Below, piece after piece: positions 7,447-16,278 of a stretch of DNA of 64,000 nucleotides; the first letter of the stretch is position 1; the number at the start of each line of letters is the position of its first letter. The notes below the pieces were generated by a model, which saw only the letters and a program-made list of their open reading frames with translations, ran no database searches and was not told the DNA's origin. The DNA is from Pseudomonas serbica (GTDB taxonomy: Bacteria; Pseudomonadota; Gammaproteobacteria; Pseudomonadales; Pseudomonadaceae). The position numbers and the translations under genes were made by a program. The DNA is taken from the NCBI RefSeq assembly GCF_028823535.1, contig NZ_JAQIYM010000001.1:434001-498000 (forward strand), written 5' to 3'.

Positions 7447-8937
7447 ATGCAGCGGGTCATCAGGGATGCGCAAGCCACATCGGAGGGGATGAGTGCGCTG
7501 CAAGCCAAAGTCGCCCTCATCCAGAAACACTTTCCGCCGACCGTTGCCAGTCTGTTTGCTATCCCGCGGATGGGCAGCGGCGACGTGCTGGAATGGTGGA
7601 CCGAACTGGGTGGCCAACCCACGCCCTATGCCGACCTCAACGAGGATGCGCAACGACGCTTGCTGGAGACCTATGAAGTGCGCCAGACGTCCCTCGGACA
7701 GCTGGCGGACGAACTGCAAAATCGCGGTCAACCGACGGAAGCGGACGACCTGCGCAGCCTGCTCGGCGCGCCTGAACTGGACAAACTCTACAGCCTCAAC
7801 GGTGAGCCTCTGGTGGTGCGCTGGAACCAGCGCCCGCCCAAACCGATCGTGCCGCCGGTGGTTCCTGTGGTACCGGTCGTACCGCCGTCGCGGCGTGGCT
7901 GGTGGCTCGCGGCGGCCTTGCTTGCACTGCTGTTGCTGCTTCTGGCGCTTTGGCTCTGGTGGTTCCTGCACCGTGAGCCGGTTGTCGTGGCTCCTCCGGT
8001 AGCGCCTGTGGCACCGGTGGTGACACCCGTTGAGAAACCGGTTGAGAAGCCGGTTGAGCCTGTCCCCGAACCTGTCGTGGAACCGGAACCGAAACCTGCT
8101 CCGGTACCAGAACCCACACCAGAACCGGTGCCGGAGCCCAAGCCTGTCCCGCCACCCAAACCGGCACCGGAACCCAAGCCGATCCCGCCACCCAAACCGG
8201 TTCCACCACCAAAACCGGTAGTGGCTGCCCCGCCACCACCGCCACCGGCCCCGACGCTGGACAACTTCGCATGCCGTAAAAATGCGCCGGCCGCAGAGGT
8301 CCCGCAATTCGTGGTGGTGCTCGACACCTCGGGTTCGATGAACCTGAACATCAAGTCAGTGAAAGCCGACGAGGACTGGTTCTTCGGTAGTGGTGACCTC
8401 AACAAGCTCATGGACCCGAATCGCTACATGCGTCTCACCGCCAAACCCAGCCGCATGGACGTCGCCAAAGACTCACTGGCCGGCATGATCAACGGGCTGG
8501 ACCCGAAGATCGACACACGCCTGATCACCTTCGCCGGCTGCGAAAGAACACCGGACCGGGGTGTGTTCAAGTTCGGCGACCGCCCGCGGCTGATCAATGG
8601 CATTCGAGGTCTGGTTCCGGACGACGGCACGCCGCTGGCCGACAGCCTGGCCCACGCGGCGAGTACCGTCGACGGGCGCAATAACGATGCAGTTATCGTA
8701 ATGTTTGTCGACGGTGAGGACGGTTGCGGGCAGGACGTTTGCGCGGTATCCCGTCGAATCGCCAGGGAACAACCGCGCCTGCGGGTCAACGTGGTGAAAA
8801 TCGGTGCTGGCGGCCCGTCACGCTGTATCGCTGAAAACACCGGTGGCCGGGTTTACAACAGCACCAATGCGGCTGAACTGGGCAGCCTGTTGAAACAGGC
8901 GAGCAAGGAAGTGTCCAGCAGTGCCAAGTGCAATTAG
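7447..8937 (+). CDS. Inner-membrane VWA protein with TonB-like proline-rich arm
   Basis: A 496-residue protein with four parts. Residues 1-150 form a cytoplasmic domain ending in a valine/proline stretch. A membrane helix follows at about 151-174 (WWLAAALLALLLLLLALWLW) between Arg-Arg and His-Arg. Residues 177-269 are a periplasmic arm of Pro-Glu-Lys/Pro-Pro-Lys repeats like that of TonB. A VWA domain runs from about 286 to the end. Its MIDAS is canonical (D293-T-S-G-S297); later ligands are in DDGTPLAD (Thr) and MFVDGEDGCG (Asp), with cysteines in the last part. The arm is long enough to cross much of the periplasm. It closes the co-directional module, 57 bases after the lipoprotein pair. 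Function unknown; by inference it connects cytoplasmic or inner-membrane partners to periplasmic or outer-membrane proteins of this module. Confidence 0.8.
   Translation: MQRVIRDAQATSEGMSALQAKVALIQKHFPPTVASLFAIPRMGSGDVLEWWTELGGQPTPYADLNEDAQRRLLETYEVRQTSLGQLADELQNRGQPTEADDLRSLLGAPELDKLYSLNGEPLVVRWNQRPPKPIVPPVVPVVPVVPPSRRGWWLAAALLALLLLLLALWLWWFLHREPVVVAPPVAPVAPVVTPVEKPVEKPVEPVPEPVVEPEPKPAPVPEPTPEPVPEPKPVPPPKPAPEPKPIPPPKPVPPPKPVVAAPPPPPPAPTLDNFACRKNAPAAEVPQFVVVLDTSGSMNLNIKSVKADEDWFFGSGDLNKLMDPNRYMRLTAKPSRMDVAKDSLAGMINGLDPKIDTRLITFAGCERTPDRGVFKFGDRPRLINGIRGLVPDDGTPLADSLAHAASTVDGRNNDAVIVMFVDGEDGCGQDVCAVSRRIAREQPRLRVNVVKIGAGGPSRCIAENTGGRVYNSTNAAELGSLLKQASKEVSSSAKCN
7975..8253 (+). repeat. Coding proline-rich repeats in the VWA protein
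   Basis: Imperfect short repeats encode PVEKPVE, PEPKP and PPPKP units (residues about 177-269). The DNA repeats ccggtt/cccaaaccg words, so the arm can expand or shrink by slippage between strains. Confidence 0.6.
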
Positions 8938-8968
8938 CTTGGGGACAGATCCGAAATTGAGGTGAGCC

Positions 8969-8995
8969 CATCGCGAGCCGGCTTGCCCGCGATGG
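8969..8995. repeat. Single REP element
   Basis: catcgcg-agccggcttgccc-gcgatgg is a typical Pseudomonas REP hairpin with 7-base outer arms. It sits between the convergent VWA and LysR genes and may stabilise both 3' ends. Confidence 0.7.
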
Positions 8996-8996
8996 T

Positions 8997-9917
8997 TCAG
9001 CGCAGGTGCTCGACCGCCGGTAACTCCATGGCCCGAACCTCACCCAAGAGAAAAACGCTGAGGCGGCGTAAACGCTCACCTCCGGGGCGGGCTTTCGGCC
9101 AGACCAGGTAATAATTCTCACCGCTGGCGACCGCCGTCGGCCACGGCAAACTCAGACGTCCCTGCGCAACATCCTCAGCCACCATCAACAAATCGCCCAT
9201 GGACACGCCATAGCCTCGGGCGGCGGCGATCATCCCTAGCTCCAACGTGTCGAACACCTGGCCGCCCTTGAGTGAGACTTGATCGGTCAGGCCCATGCGC
9301 TCCAGCCAACTGCGCCAATCGCGACGGTCGGGCGTTGGGTGTAGCAGTTCGGTGCTGGCCAGGCGTGCGACGTCCCAAGGCTGATCGTTCAGAAGATTAG
9401 GCGCGCCCACCGGAATCAGTTCCTCTGGAAATAACAAAGTAGCCTCCCAGTCCGGCGGGAAGTGCCCGTTGCTGAGGATCACGGCGCAATCGAACGGTTC
9501 CTGATTGAAGTCCACCGAGTCGACGTCCATCCAGGCGCTGGTCAATTGCACCTCGTTCCCCGGCTGCAGATGGCGGAAGCGACTGAGCCGCGCCAGCAAC
9601 CAGCGCATGGTCAGGGTCGATGGGGCTTTCATGCGCAGGATGTCGTCTTCGGCGCGCAAGGTATTGCAGGCTCGCTCCAGGGCGGTGAAGCCTTCGCGAA
9701 TGCCGGGTAGCAGCAAGCGGGCTGACTCGGTCAACTGCAGGTTGCGCCCACTGCGGTGAAACAAGCGACAGGCAAAATGCTCTTCGAGCGTACGGATATG
9801 CCGACTCACTGCACTTTGGGTAATCGACAGTTCTTCCGCGGCTCGGGTAAACGACGTGTGTCGCGCCGCCGCTTCGAATGCGCGCAGGGCATATAAAGGA
9901 GGAAGACGACGCGACAT
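8997..9917 (-). CDS. LysR-family transcriptional regulator (GcvA-type)
   Basis: A 306-residue regulator. An N-terminal winged helix-turn-helix covers about residues 5-65 (ALRAFEAAARHTSFTRAAEEL, ITQSAVSRHIRTLEE), followed by a LysR substrate-binding domain (about 90-300). The opening LPPLYALRAFEAAARH is characteristic of the GcvA/AmpR subgroup. The start at 9917 is chosen because AGGAG lies 8 bases upstream and the family begins here; the frame stays open to 10013 but that part has no LysR character. It is divergent from the MATE transporter, so it may control that gene. The effector cannot be read from the sequence. Confidence 0.88.
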   Translation of the reverse strand: MSRRLPPLYALRAFEAAARHTSFTRAAEELSITQSAVSRHIRTLEEHFACRLFHRSGRNLQLTESARLLLPGIREGFTALERACNTLRAEDDILRMKAPSTLTMRWLLARLSRFRHLQPGNEVQLTSAWMDVDSVDFNQEPFDCAVILSNGHFPPDWEATLLFPEELIPVGAPNLLNDQPWDVARLASTELLHPTPDRRDWRSWLERMGLTDQVSLKGGQVFDTLELGMIAAARGYGVSMGDLLMVAEDVAQGRLSLPWPTAVASGENYYLVWPKARPGGERLRRLSVFLLGEVRAMELPAVEHLR

Positions 9918-10075
9918 CAGGAAAGCTCCTACAGCGGTTTTCGAATACCCTAGCAGATACTCTCCAGCATGAGTTTGAATCATGCTACCCATCCTTTTTA
10001 TCCCTTTGTGCAAACATCGCAGAGCGCCGAGAATCGACGCTTTGCTGTTCCCTTTGATAACCGAGCGTGATGATC

Positions 10076-11470
10076 ATGCAGCATCCAGCGCGTACTGAAC
10101 TCTGGGCCATCCTGCGGCTGGCGGGGCCGTTGATTGCCTCGCAGTTGGCGCACATGTTGATGGTCCTCACCGACACCCTGATGATGGCGCGCCTGAGTCC
10201 CGAGGCACTGGCCGGTGGTGGACTTGGCGCGGCGACCTATTCGTTCGTGTCGATTTTCTGCATCGGTGTGATCGCAGCGGTTGGCACGCTGGTGGCGATT
10301 CGTCAGGGTGCCGGCGATATTCTCGGCGCAACCCGATTGACCCAGGCCGGGCTGTGGCTGGCATGGCTGATGGCGCTGGGCGCCGGCCTGTTGCTGTGGA
10401 ACCTCAAGCCGGTGTTGCTGTTGTTCGGCCAGACCGCCAGCAACGTGCAGTCGGCCGGTCAGTTTTTGATCTTCCTGCCGTTCGCCCTGCCCGGCTACCT
10501 GAGCTTCATGGCCTTGCGCGGTTTCACCAGCGCCATCGGCCGGGCAACGCCAGTGATGGTCATCAGCCTGGGCGGCACGGTCGCCAACTTCCTGCTGAAC
10601 TACGCGTTGATCACCGGGATGTTCGGCCTGCCGAAACTGGGACTGATGGGCATTGGCCTGGTCACGGCGATTGTCGCCAACCTGATGGCCCTGGCGCTGG
10701 CATGGCACATTCGCCAGCACCCGGCCTACGATGCCTACCCCTTGCGCCAGGGCTTGTCGCGGCTCAACCGCCAGTACCTGAAGGAATTGTGGCGCCTGGG
10801 CCTGCCAATTGGCGGCACCTACGCCGTGGAGGTCGGACTGTTTGCCTTCGCCGCGTTGTGCATGGGCACCATGGGCAGCACGCAATTGGGGGCGCACCAG
10901 ATCGCGCTGCAAATCGTTTCGGTGGCCTTCATGGTGCCCGCGGGGATTTCCTACGCGATCACCATGCGCATCGGCCAGCATTATGGCGCCGGGCAGTTGC
11001 TGGACGCGCGGCTGGCCGGAAGGGTCGGCCTGGCTTTTGGCGCGGCGGCGATGCTGTGTTTTGCGATGGTTTTCTGGTTGTTGCCGAATCAGTTGGTCGG
11101 ACTGTTTCTCGATCACAACGACCCGGCGTTCCGCGACGTCATCAACCTGGCCGTGAGCCTCCTGGCTGTGGCGGCGTGGTTCGAGCTGTTCGACGGCACG
11201 CAAACCATCGCCATGGGCTGCATTCGCGGGCTCAAGGATGCCAAGACCACTTTTCTCGTGGGCCTGGGCTGTTATTGGCTGATTGGCGCCCCGGCAGCCT
11301 GGTGGATGGCGTTCCACCTGCACTGGGGACCAACGGGTGTCTGGTGGGGGTTGGCGCTGGGACTGGCCTGCGCAGCGGTGAGCCTGACGCTGGCGTTTGA
11401 GTGGAAGATGAAGCGGATGATTCGGCGGGAGTCGGTGTCAGAGCGTTTCGACGCCATCCAGACCGAGTAA
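10076..11470 (+). CDS. MATE-family multidrug efflux transporter (NorM-like)
   Basis: A 464-residue polytopic protein with about 12 membrane helices in two six-helix halves. The first begins LWAILRLAGPLIASQLAHMLM, typical of NorM. It should exchange Na+ or H+ for cationic drugs or dyes across the inner membrane. Three in-frame starts are stacked (GTG 10067, ATG 10070, ATG 10076). No strong ribosome site separates them; 10076 matches the usual short N-terminus and is used here. The gene is divergent from the LysR regulator with about 160 bases between. The downstream end carries a paired REP. Confidence 0.88.
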   Translation: MQHPARTELWAILRLAGPLIASQLAHMLMVLTDTLMMARLSPEALAGGGLGAATYSFVSIFCIGVIAAVGTLVAIRQGAGDILGATRLTQAGLWLAWLMALGAGLLLWNLKPVLLLFGQTASNVQSAGQFLIFLPFALPGYLSFMALRGFTSAIGRATPVMVISLGGTVANFLLNYALITGMFGLPKLGLMGIGLVTAIVANLMALALAWHIRQHPAYDAYPLRQGLSRLNRQYLKELWRLGLPIGGTYAVEVGLFAFAALCMGTMGSTQLGAHQIALQIVSVAFMVPAGISYAITMRIGQHYGAGQLLDARLAGRVGLAFGAAAMLCFAMVFWLLPNQLVGLFLDHNDPAFRDVINLAVSLLAVAAWFELFDGTQTIAMGCIRGLKDAKTTFLVGLGCYWLIGAPAAWWMAFHLHWGPTGVWWGLALGLACAAVSLTLAFEWKMKRMIRRESVSERFDAIQTE

Positions 11471-11474
11471 AGAA

Positions 11475-11568
11475 CCTGTAGGAGCTGGCTTGCCAGCGAA
11501 GGCGGTGGGTCAGACAACACATATGTTGAATGAAAGACCGCTTTCGCTGGCAAGCCAGCTCCTACAGG
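11475..11568. repeat. Paired REP (class A, ctgtaggagctggcttgcc)
   Basis: Two near-identical arms of about 30 bases in inverse order are separated by about 35 bases, with the ctgtagg ends outside. It lies between the convergent MATE and proE genes. It can fold into a long hairpin and probably acts as a bidirectional 3' end or transposase-mobilised REPIN. Confidence 0.85.
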
Positions 11569-11581
11569 TTTGCGAGGGTGT

Positions 11582-13255
11582 TTAAACGACGATTTCCAGC
11601 GGCGCCTGCTGGCTGCTGTCAAACGTCAGGTATTCCACCAGCTCCGCCAACGGTAACGGCTTGCTGATCAGGTACCCCTGCACCTGATCGCAATCGAACC
11701 CGCGCAACAGGTCAAGCTGCTCTGGTGTTTCCACGCCTTCGGCGACGACTTCCAGATTCAGGTTATGCGCCAGGTTGATCATCGCGTGCACCAACTGGCG
11801 GTTTTCTTCGCGCTGCTCCATACCGCCGACGAAGCTCTTGTCGATCTTCAGCAGCGTGATCGGCAGGCTGTTGAGGTGCACGAACGAAGAAAAACCGGTA
11901 CCGAAATCATCGAGGGAGAAGCGCACACCCAGGCGTCCAAGGGCGTCCATGGTCTGCTTGACCAGGTCGCTGCGGCGCATGACCGCGGTTTCGGTCAGCT
12001 CGAACTCCAGCCACTGCGCCTCGACACCGCGCTCGGCAATCAGGCGACTGAGGGTCGACAGCAACTGGCTGTCCTGGAACTGCCGGAACGACAGGTTGAT
12101 TGCCATGTGCAAAGGCGGCAAACCCAGTTCAAGCAACGCCTGCATATCGCGCAGGGCCCGGGAAATGACCCAGTAACCCAGCGGCACGATCAAACCGCTC
12201 TGCTCGGCCAGCGGCACGAACTCGCTCGGAGGCAGCAAGCCGCGCTCGGCATGGCGCCAGCGCACCAAGGCTTCGAGGCCGACGATTTGCCCGTCTTCAA
12301 GGTTCATTCGGGGCTGGTAATGCAACTCCAGCTCATCGCGGCGCAAGGCCCGGCGCAGCTCGGTTTCGAGGTCGGCGATGCTGCGGGCGTTGCGGTTGAT
12401 GCGTTCGTTGAAAATATGAAACGTACAGCCCTGGGTGCTCTTGGCCTGCTGCATGGCGATATGCGCGTGCCACATCAACGGGTCGGCGCCCGCCTGTGCC
12501 CGTGCATGGGCAATGCCCAGGCTGGAGCCGATCAGCAGGCTTTCCCCGTCGACCCAATAAGGCTCGGCCAACGCTTCGGTGATGCGCTCGGCCATCCATT
12601 CGGCGCGCTGAGGGGCGCGGCGGGTGTCGATCAACAAGGCGAACTCATCGCTGCCCAGTCGCGCCAGCTGGTCGCCGGCTTCAAGTTGGCTTTTCAGCCG
12701 GGCGACCACCTGCAGGATCAGGCGGTCACCGGCCTGGTGGCCGAGGGCATCGTTGGCGTGACGGAAGTTGTCGAGGTCAAGGTGACCGAGGGCCAGGCCG
12801 CGACCATCGTTTTCCGCCAGCCGCGCCGTCAGCAAGGTCTGGAAACCCTGGCGATTGGCGATGCCGGTCAGCGGATCCTGCTCGGCCAGGCGCTGCAGGG
12901 TGTTTTCCAGTACGCCGCGCTCACGCACATGGCGCAGGCATCGGCGCAGCATGCCCGGGTCGAGATGGTCGCGTACCAGCCAGTCGCTTACACCGTCGGG
13001 CGGAGTCAAGGGCTCATGCTCGAGCAGCAATACCGTCGGCAGGCAGCAACGGCCCGGCGCCGGCTGGAGAGACGGGATCGTCAACAACACCGCGCTGCGG
13101 TTGTCATCGAACAGACTGCTGACCGACTCCCAGCTCGGCGCGCTGATGAGCACGGCCGAGCTCCCCATAGGAGCCAGACACTCGCGCAACAACGCTGCCC
13201 ATGCTGGCTCTTCGGCCAGTAGCAGCAAACGCAAGGGTTCGACAGGCGTAGACAA
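11582..13255 (-). CDS. proE: GGDEF/EAL protein, cyclic-di-GMP phosphodiesterase, ProE-like
   Basis: A 557-residue protein: a receiver-like or unassigned N-terminus (1-115), GGDEF domain (about 120-290) and EAL domain (about 295-545). The GGDEF signature reads LGSDEF, so the second glycine is Ser and cyclase activity is doubtful. The EAL catalytic set is complete: GLEALVRW, MAINLS, ELTETAVM, SLDDFGTGFSS, LKIDKSF, VAEGVET and DQVQGYLISKP. It should hydrolyse c-di-GMP to pGpG and so lower exopolysaccharide and biofilm output, as reported for ProE (PA5295) in P. aeruginosa, which also lies beside rep. The start is TTG at 13255, preceded by GGGAG. It is divergent from rep. Confidence 0.85.
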   Translation of the reverse strand: MSTPVEPLRLLLLAEEPAWAALLRECLAPMGSSAVLISAPSWESVSSLFDDNRSAVLLTIPSLQPAPGRCCLPTVLLLEHEPLTPPDGVSDWLVRDHLDPGMLRRCLRHVRERGVLENTLQRLAEQDPLTGIANRQGFQTLLTARLAENDGRGLALGHLDLDNFRHANDALGHQAGDRLILQVVARLKSQLEAGDQLARLGSDEFALLIDTRRAPQRAEWMAERITEALAEPYWVDGESLLIGSSLGIAHARAQAGADPLMWHAHIAMQQAKSTQGCTFHIFNERINRNARSIADLETELRRALRRDELELHYQPRMNLEDGQIVGLEALVRWRHAERGLLPPSEFVPLAEQSGLIVPLGYWVISRALRDMQALLELGLPPLHMAINLSFRQFQDSQLLSTLSRLIAERGVEAQWLEFELTETAVMRRSDLVKQTMDALGRLGVRFSLDDFGTGFSSFVHLNSLPITLLKIDKSFVGGMEQREENRQLVHAMINLAHNLNLEVVAEGVETPEQLDLLRGFDCDQVQGYLISKPLPLAELVEYLTFDSSQQAPLEIVV

Positions 13256-13518
13256 GCTAGCTCCCTAGACTCTGCAAAAATGTAGGCGACCGCATTATGC
13301 CGCGCCGGTCCCTAATGACCAATGGACATAGCCTTCAAACGAGGCCTTTGTATCAGGAATTACCAACATTAGACGCGAATTCGTTGCGCATCCTGCGTGA
13401 AAGTAGCAAAACCGGCAAATGCAGATCGCGTTGTACGTCACAAGTCGGACAGAGCAGCACAATTCGCTGAGCCTGTTAAAATGCCGGCCCATTTCGTGAC
13501 TGACTCCTGAATTTACCT

Positions 13519-15528
13519 ATGTCCCGACTCAATCCCCGGCAGCAAGAAGCCGTGAGCTATGTCGGCGGCCCTCTTTTGGTGCTCGCCGGTGCAGGCTCCG
13601 GCAAGACCAGCGTCATCACCCGAAAGATTGCCCACCTGATCCAGAACTGCGGCATCCGCGCCCAGTACATCGTCGCCATGACCTTTACCAACAAGGCCGC
13701 GCGCGAGATGAAGGAGCGGGTCGGCACCCTGCTGCGCGCCGGTGAAGGCCGCGGCCTGACGGTCTGCACCTTCCACAACCTGGGCCTGAACATCATCCGC
13801 AAGGAACACGTGCGGCTGGGCTACAAACCCGGTTTCTCGATTTTCGACGAGACCGACGTCAAGGCCCTGATGACCGACATCATGCAAAAGGAATACTCGG
13901 GCGACGATGGCGTCGACGAGATCAAGAACATGATCGGCGCCTGGAAAAACGACCTGATCCTGCCGGCCCAGGCCCTGGAAAACGCACGCAATCCCAAGGA
14001 ACAGACCGCTGCCATCGTCTACACCCACTACCAGCGCACGCTCAAGGCGTTCAATGCGGTGGACTTCGACGACCTGATCCTGCTGCCGGTGAAGCTCTTC
14101 GAAGAGCACGCCGACATTCTGGAAAAGTGGCAGAACAAGGTGCGTTACCTGCTGGTGGACGAATACCAGGACACCAACGCCAGCCAATACCTGCTGGTGA
14201 AAATGCTGATCGGCAAGCGTAACCAGTTCACCGTGGTTGGCGACGATGACCAGTCGATCTACGCCTGGCGCGGCGCCCGCCCGGAAAACCTGATGCTGCT
14301 CAAGGACGACTATCCGTCCCTGAAAGTAGTGATGCTGGAGCAGAACTACCGCTCCACCAGCCGCATCCTGCGCTGCGCCAACGTGCTGATCTCGAACAAC
14401 CCCCACGAATTCGAAAAGCAGCTGTGGAGCGAGATGGGCCACGGCGACGAGATCCGGGTGATCCGCTGCCGCAATGAAGACGCCGAAGCCGAGCGCGTGG
14501 CCGTTGAAATCCTCAGCCTGCACTTGCGCACCGACCGGCCTTACAGCGATTTTGCGATCCTTTACCGGGGTAACTACCAGGCCAAGCTGATCGAGCTGAA
14601 ACTGCAGCACCATCAGGTGCCGTATCGCTTGTCCGGCGGCAACAGCTTCTTCGGCCGCCAGGAAGTGAAAGACCTGATGGCCTACTTCCGCCTGATCGTG
14701 AACCCGGACGACGACAACGCCTTCCTGCGGGTGATCAACGTCCCACGCCGGGAGATCGGTTCGACGACGTTGGAGAAGCTGGGCAACTACGCCACTGAGC
14801 GAAAAATCTCGATGTACGCCGCCACCGACGAAATCGGCCTGGGCGAACATCTGGACAGCCGCTTCACTGATCGCCTGTCGCGTTTCAAGCGGTTCATGGA
14901 CAAGGTGCGTGAGCAATGCGCCGGCGAAGACCCGATCTCGGCCCTGCGCAGCATGGTCATGGACATCGACTACGAGAACTGGCTGCGCACCAACAGCTCC
15001 AGCGACAAGGCCGCCGACTACCGCATGGGTAACGTCTGGTTCTTGATCGAGGCGCTGAAGAACACCCTGGAGAAAGACGAAGACGGTGAGATGACCGTCG
15101 AAGACGCCATCGGCAAACTGGTGCTGCGCGACATGCTGGAACGTCAGCAGGAAGAGGAAGATGGCGCTGAAGGCGTGCAAATGATGACCCTGCACGCGTC
15201 CAAGGGCCTGGAATTCCCCTACGTGTTCATCATGGGCATGGAGGAGGAAATCCTCCCCCACCGTTCCAGCATCGAAGCCGACACCATCGAAGAAGAACGT
15301 CGCCTGGCCTACGTGGGCATCACCCGCGCGCGCCAGACCCTGGCCTTTACCTTCGCCGCCAAACGCAAGCAATACGGCGAGATCATCGATTGCGCACCGA
15401 GCCGCTTCCTCGATGAGCTGCCGCCGGACGACCTGGCCTGGGAAGGCAACGACGACACCCCGACCGAAGTCAAAGCCGTGCGAGGCAATAGCGCATTGGC
15501 GGATATACGCGCGATGTTAAAGCGCTAG
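13519..15528 (+). CDS. rep: ATP-dependent DNA helicase Rep
   Basis: A 669-residue superfamily 1A 3'-5' helicase, normal length for Rep. Motif I is AGAGSGKT (about residues 22-29), motif II LLVDEYQDT, motif III GDDDQSIYAWRGA, motif IV QNYRS, motif V TLHASKGLEFP and motif VI YVGITRARQ. It unwinds DNA ahead of the replication fork and clears bound protein. The ATG at 13519 follows a moderately AT-rich leader with a -10-like TTAAAAT near 13475. It is divergent from proE. Confidence 0.96.
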   Translation: MSRLNPRQQEAVSYVGGPLLVLAGAGSGKTSVITRKIAHLIQNCGIRAQYIVAMTFTNKAAREMKERVGTLLRAGEGRGLTVCTFHNLGLNIIRKEHVRLGYKPGFSIFDETDVKALMTDIMQKEYSGDDGVDEIKNMIGAWKNDLILPAQALENARNPKEQTAAIVYTHYQRTLKAFNAVDFDDLILLPVKLFEEHADILEKWQNKVRYLLVDEYQDTNASQYLLVKMLIGKRNQFTVVGDDDQSIYAWRGARPENLMLLKDDYPSLKVVMLEQNYRSTSRILRCANVLISNNPHEFEKQLWSEMGHGDEIRVIRCRNEDAEAERVAVEILSLHLRTDRPYSDFAILYRGNYQAKLIELKLQHHQVPYRLSGGNSFFGRQEVKDLMAYFRLIVNPDDDNAFLRVINVPRREIGSTTLEKLGNYATERKISMYAATDEIGLGEHLDSRFTDRLSRFKRFMDKVREQCAGEDPISALRSMVMDIDYENWLRTNSSSDKAADYRMGNVWFLIEALKNTLEKDEDGEMTVEDAIGKLVLRDMLERQQEEEDGAEGVQMMTLHASKGLEFPYVFIMGMEEEILPHRSSIEADTIEEERRLAYVGITRARQTLAFTFAAKRKQYGEIIDCAPSRFLDELPPDDLAWEGNDDTPTEVKAVRGNSALADIRAMLKR

Positions 15529-15534
15529 AATTGA

Positions 15535-16158
<624 letters not shown>

Positions 16159-16168
16159 CGCCGTGATT

Positions 16169-16262
16169 CCTGTAGGCGCTGGCTTGCCAGCGAAGACGGT
16201 GTAACTGCCAACATGGATGTTGAAGGTTATGGCCTCTTCGCTGGCAAGCCTGCTCCTACAGG
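16169..16262. repeat. Paired REP (class A)
   Basis: The arms cctgtaggcgctggcttgcc and the reverse form ending in cctacagg are about 30 bases each, with the ctgtagg ends outside. It separates the convergent xpt and CoA-hydrolase genes. Confidence 0.85.
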
Positions 16263-16278
16263 GGACCGTCCTAGGGCG

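Noticed and set aside
13513..15372. Long minus-strand open frame opposite rep
   Set aside because: It covers most of rep, whose helicase motifs are unambiguous. The antisense product has no recognisable family.
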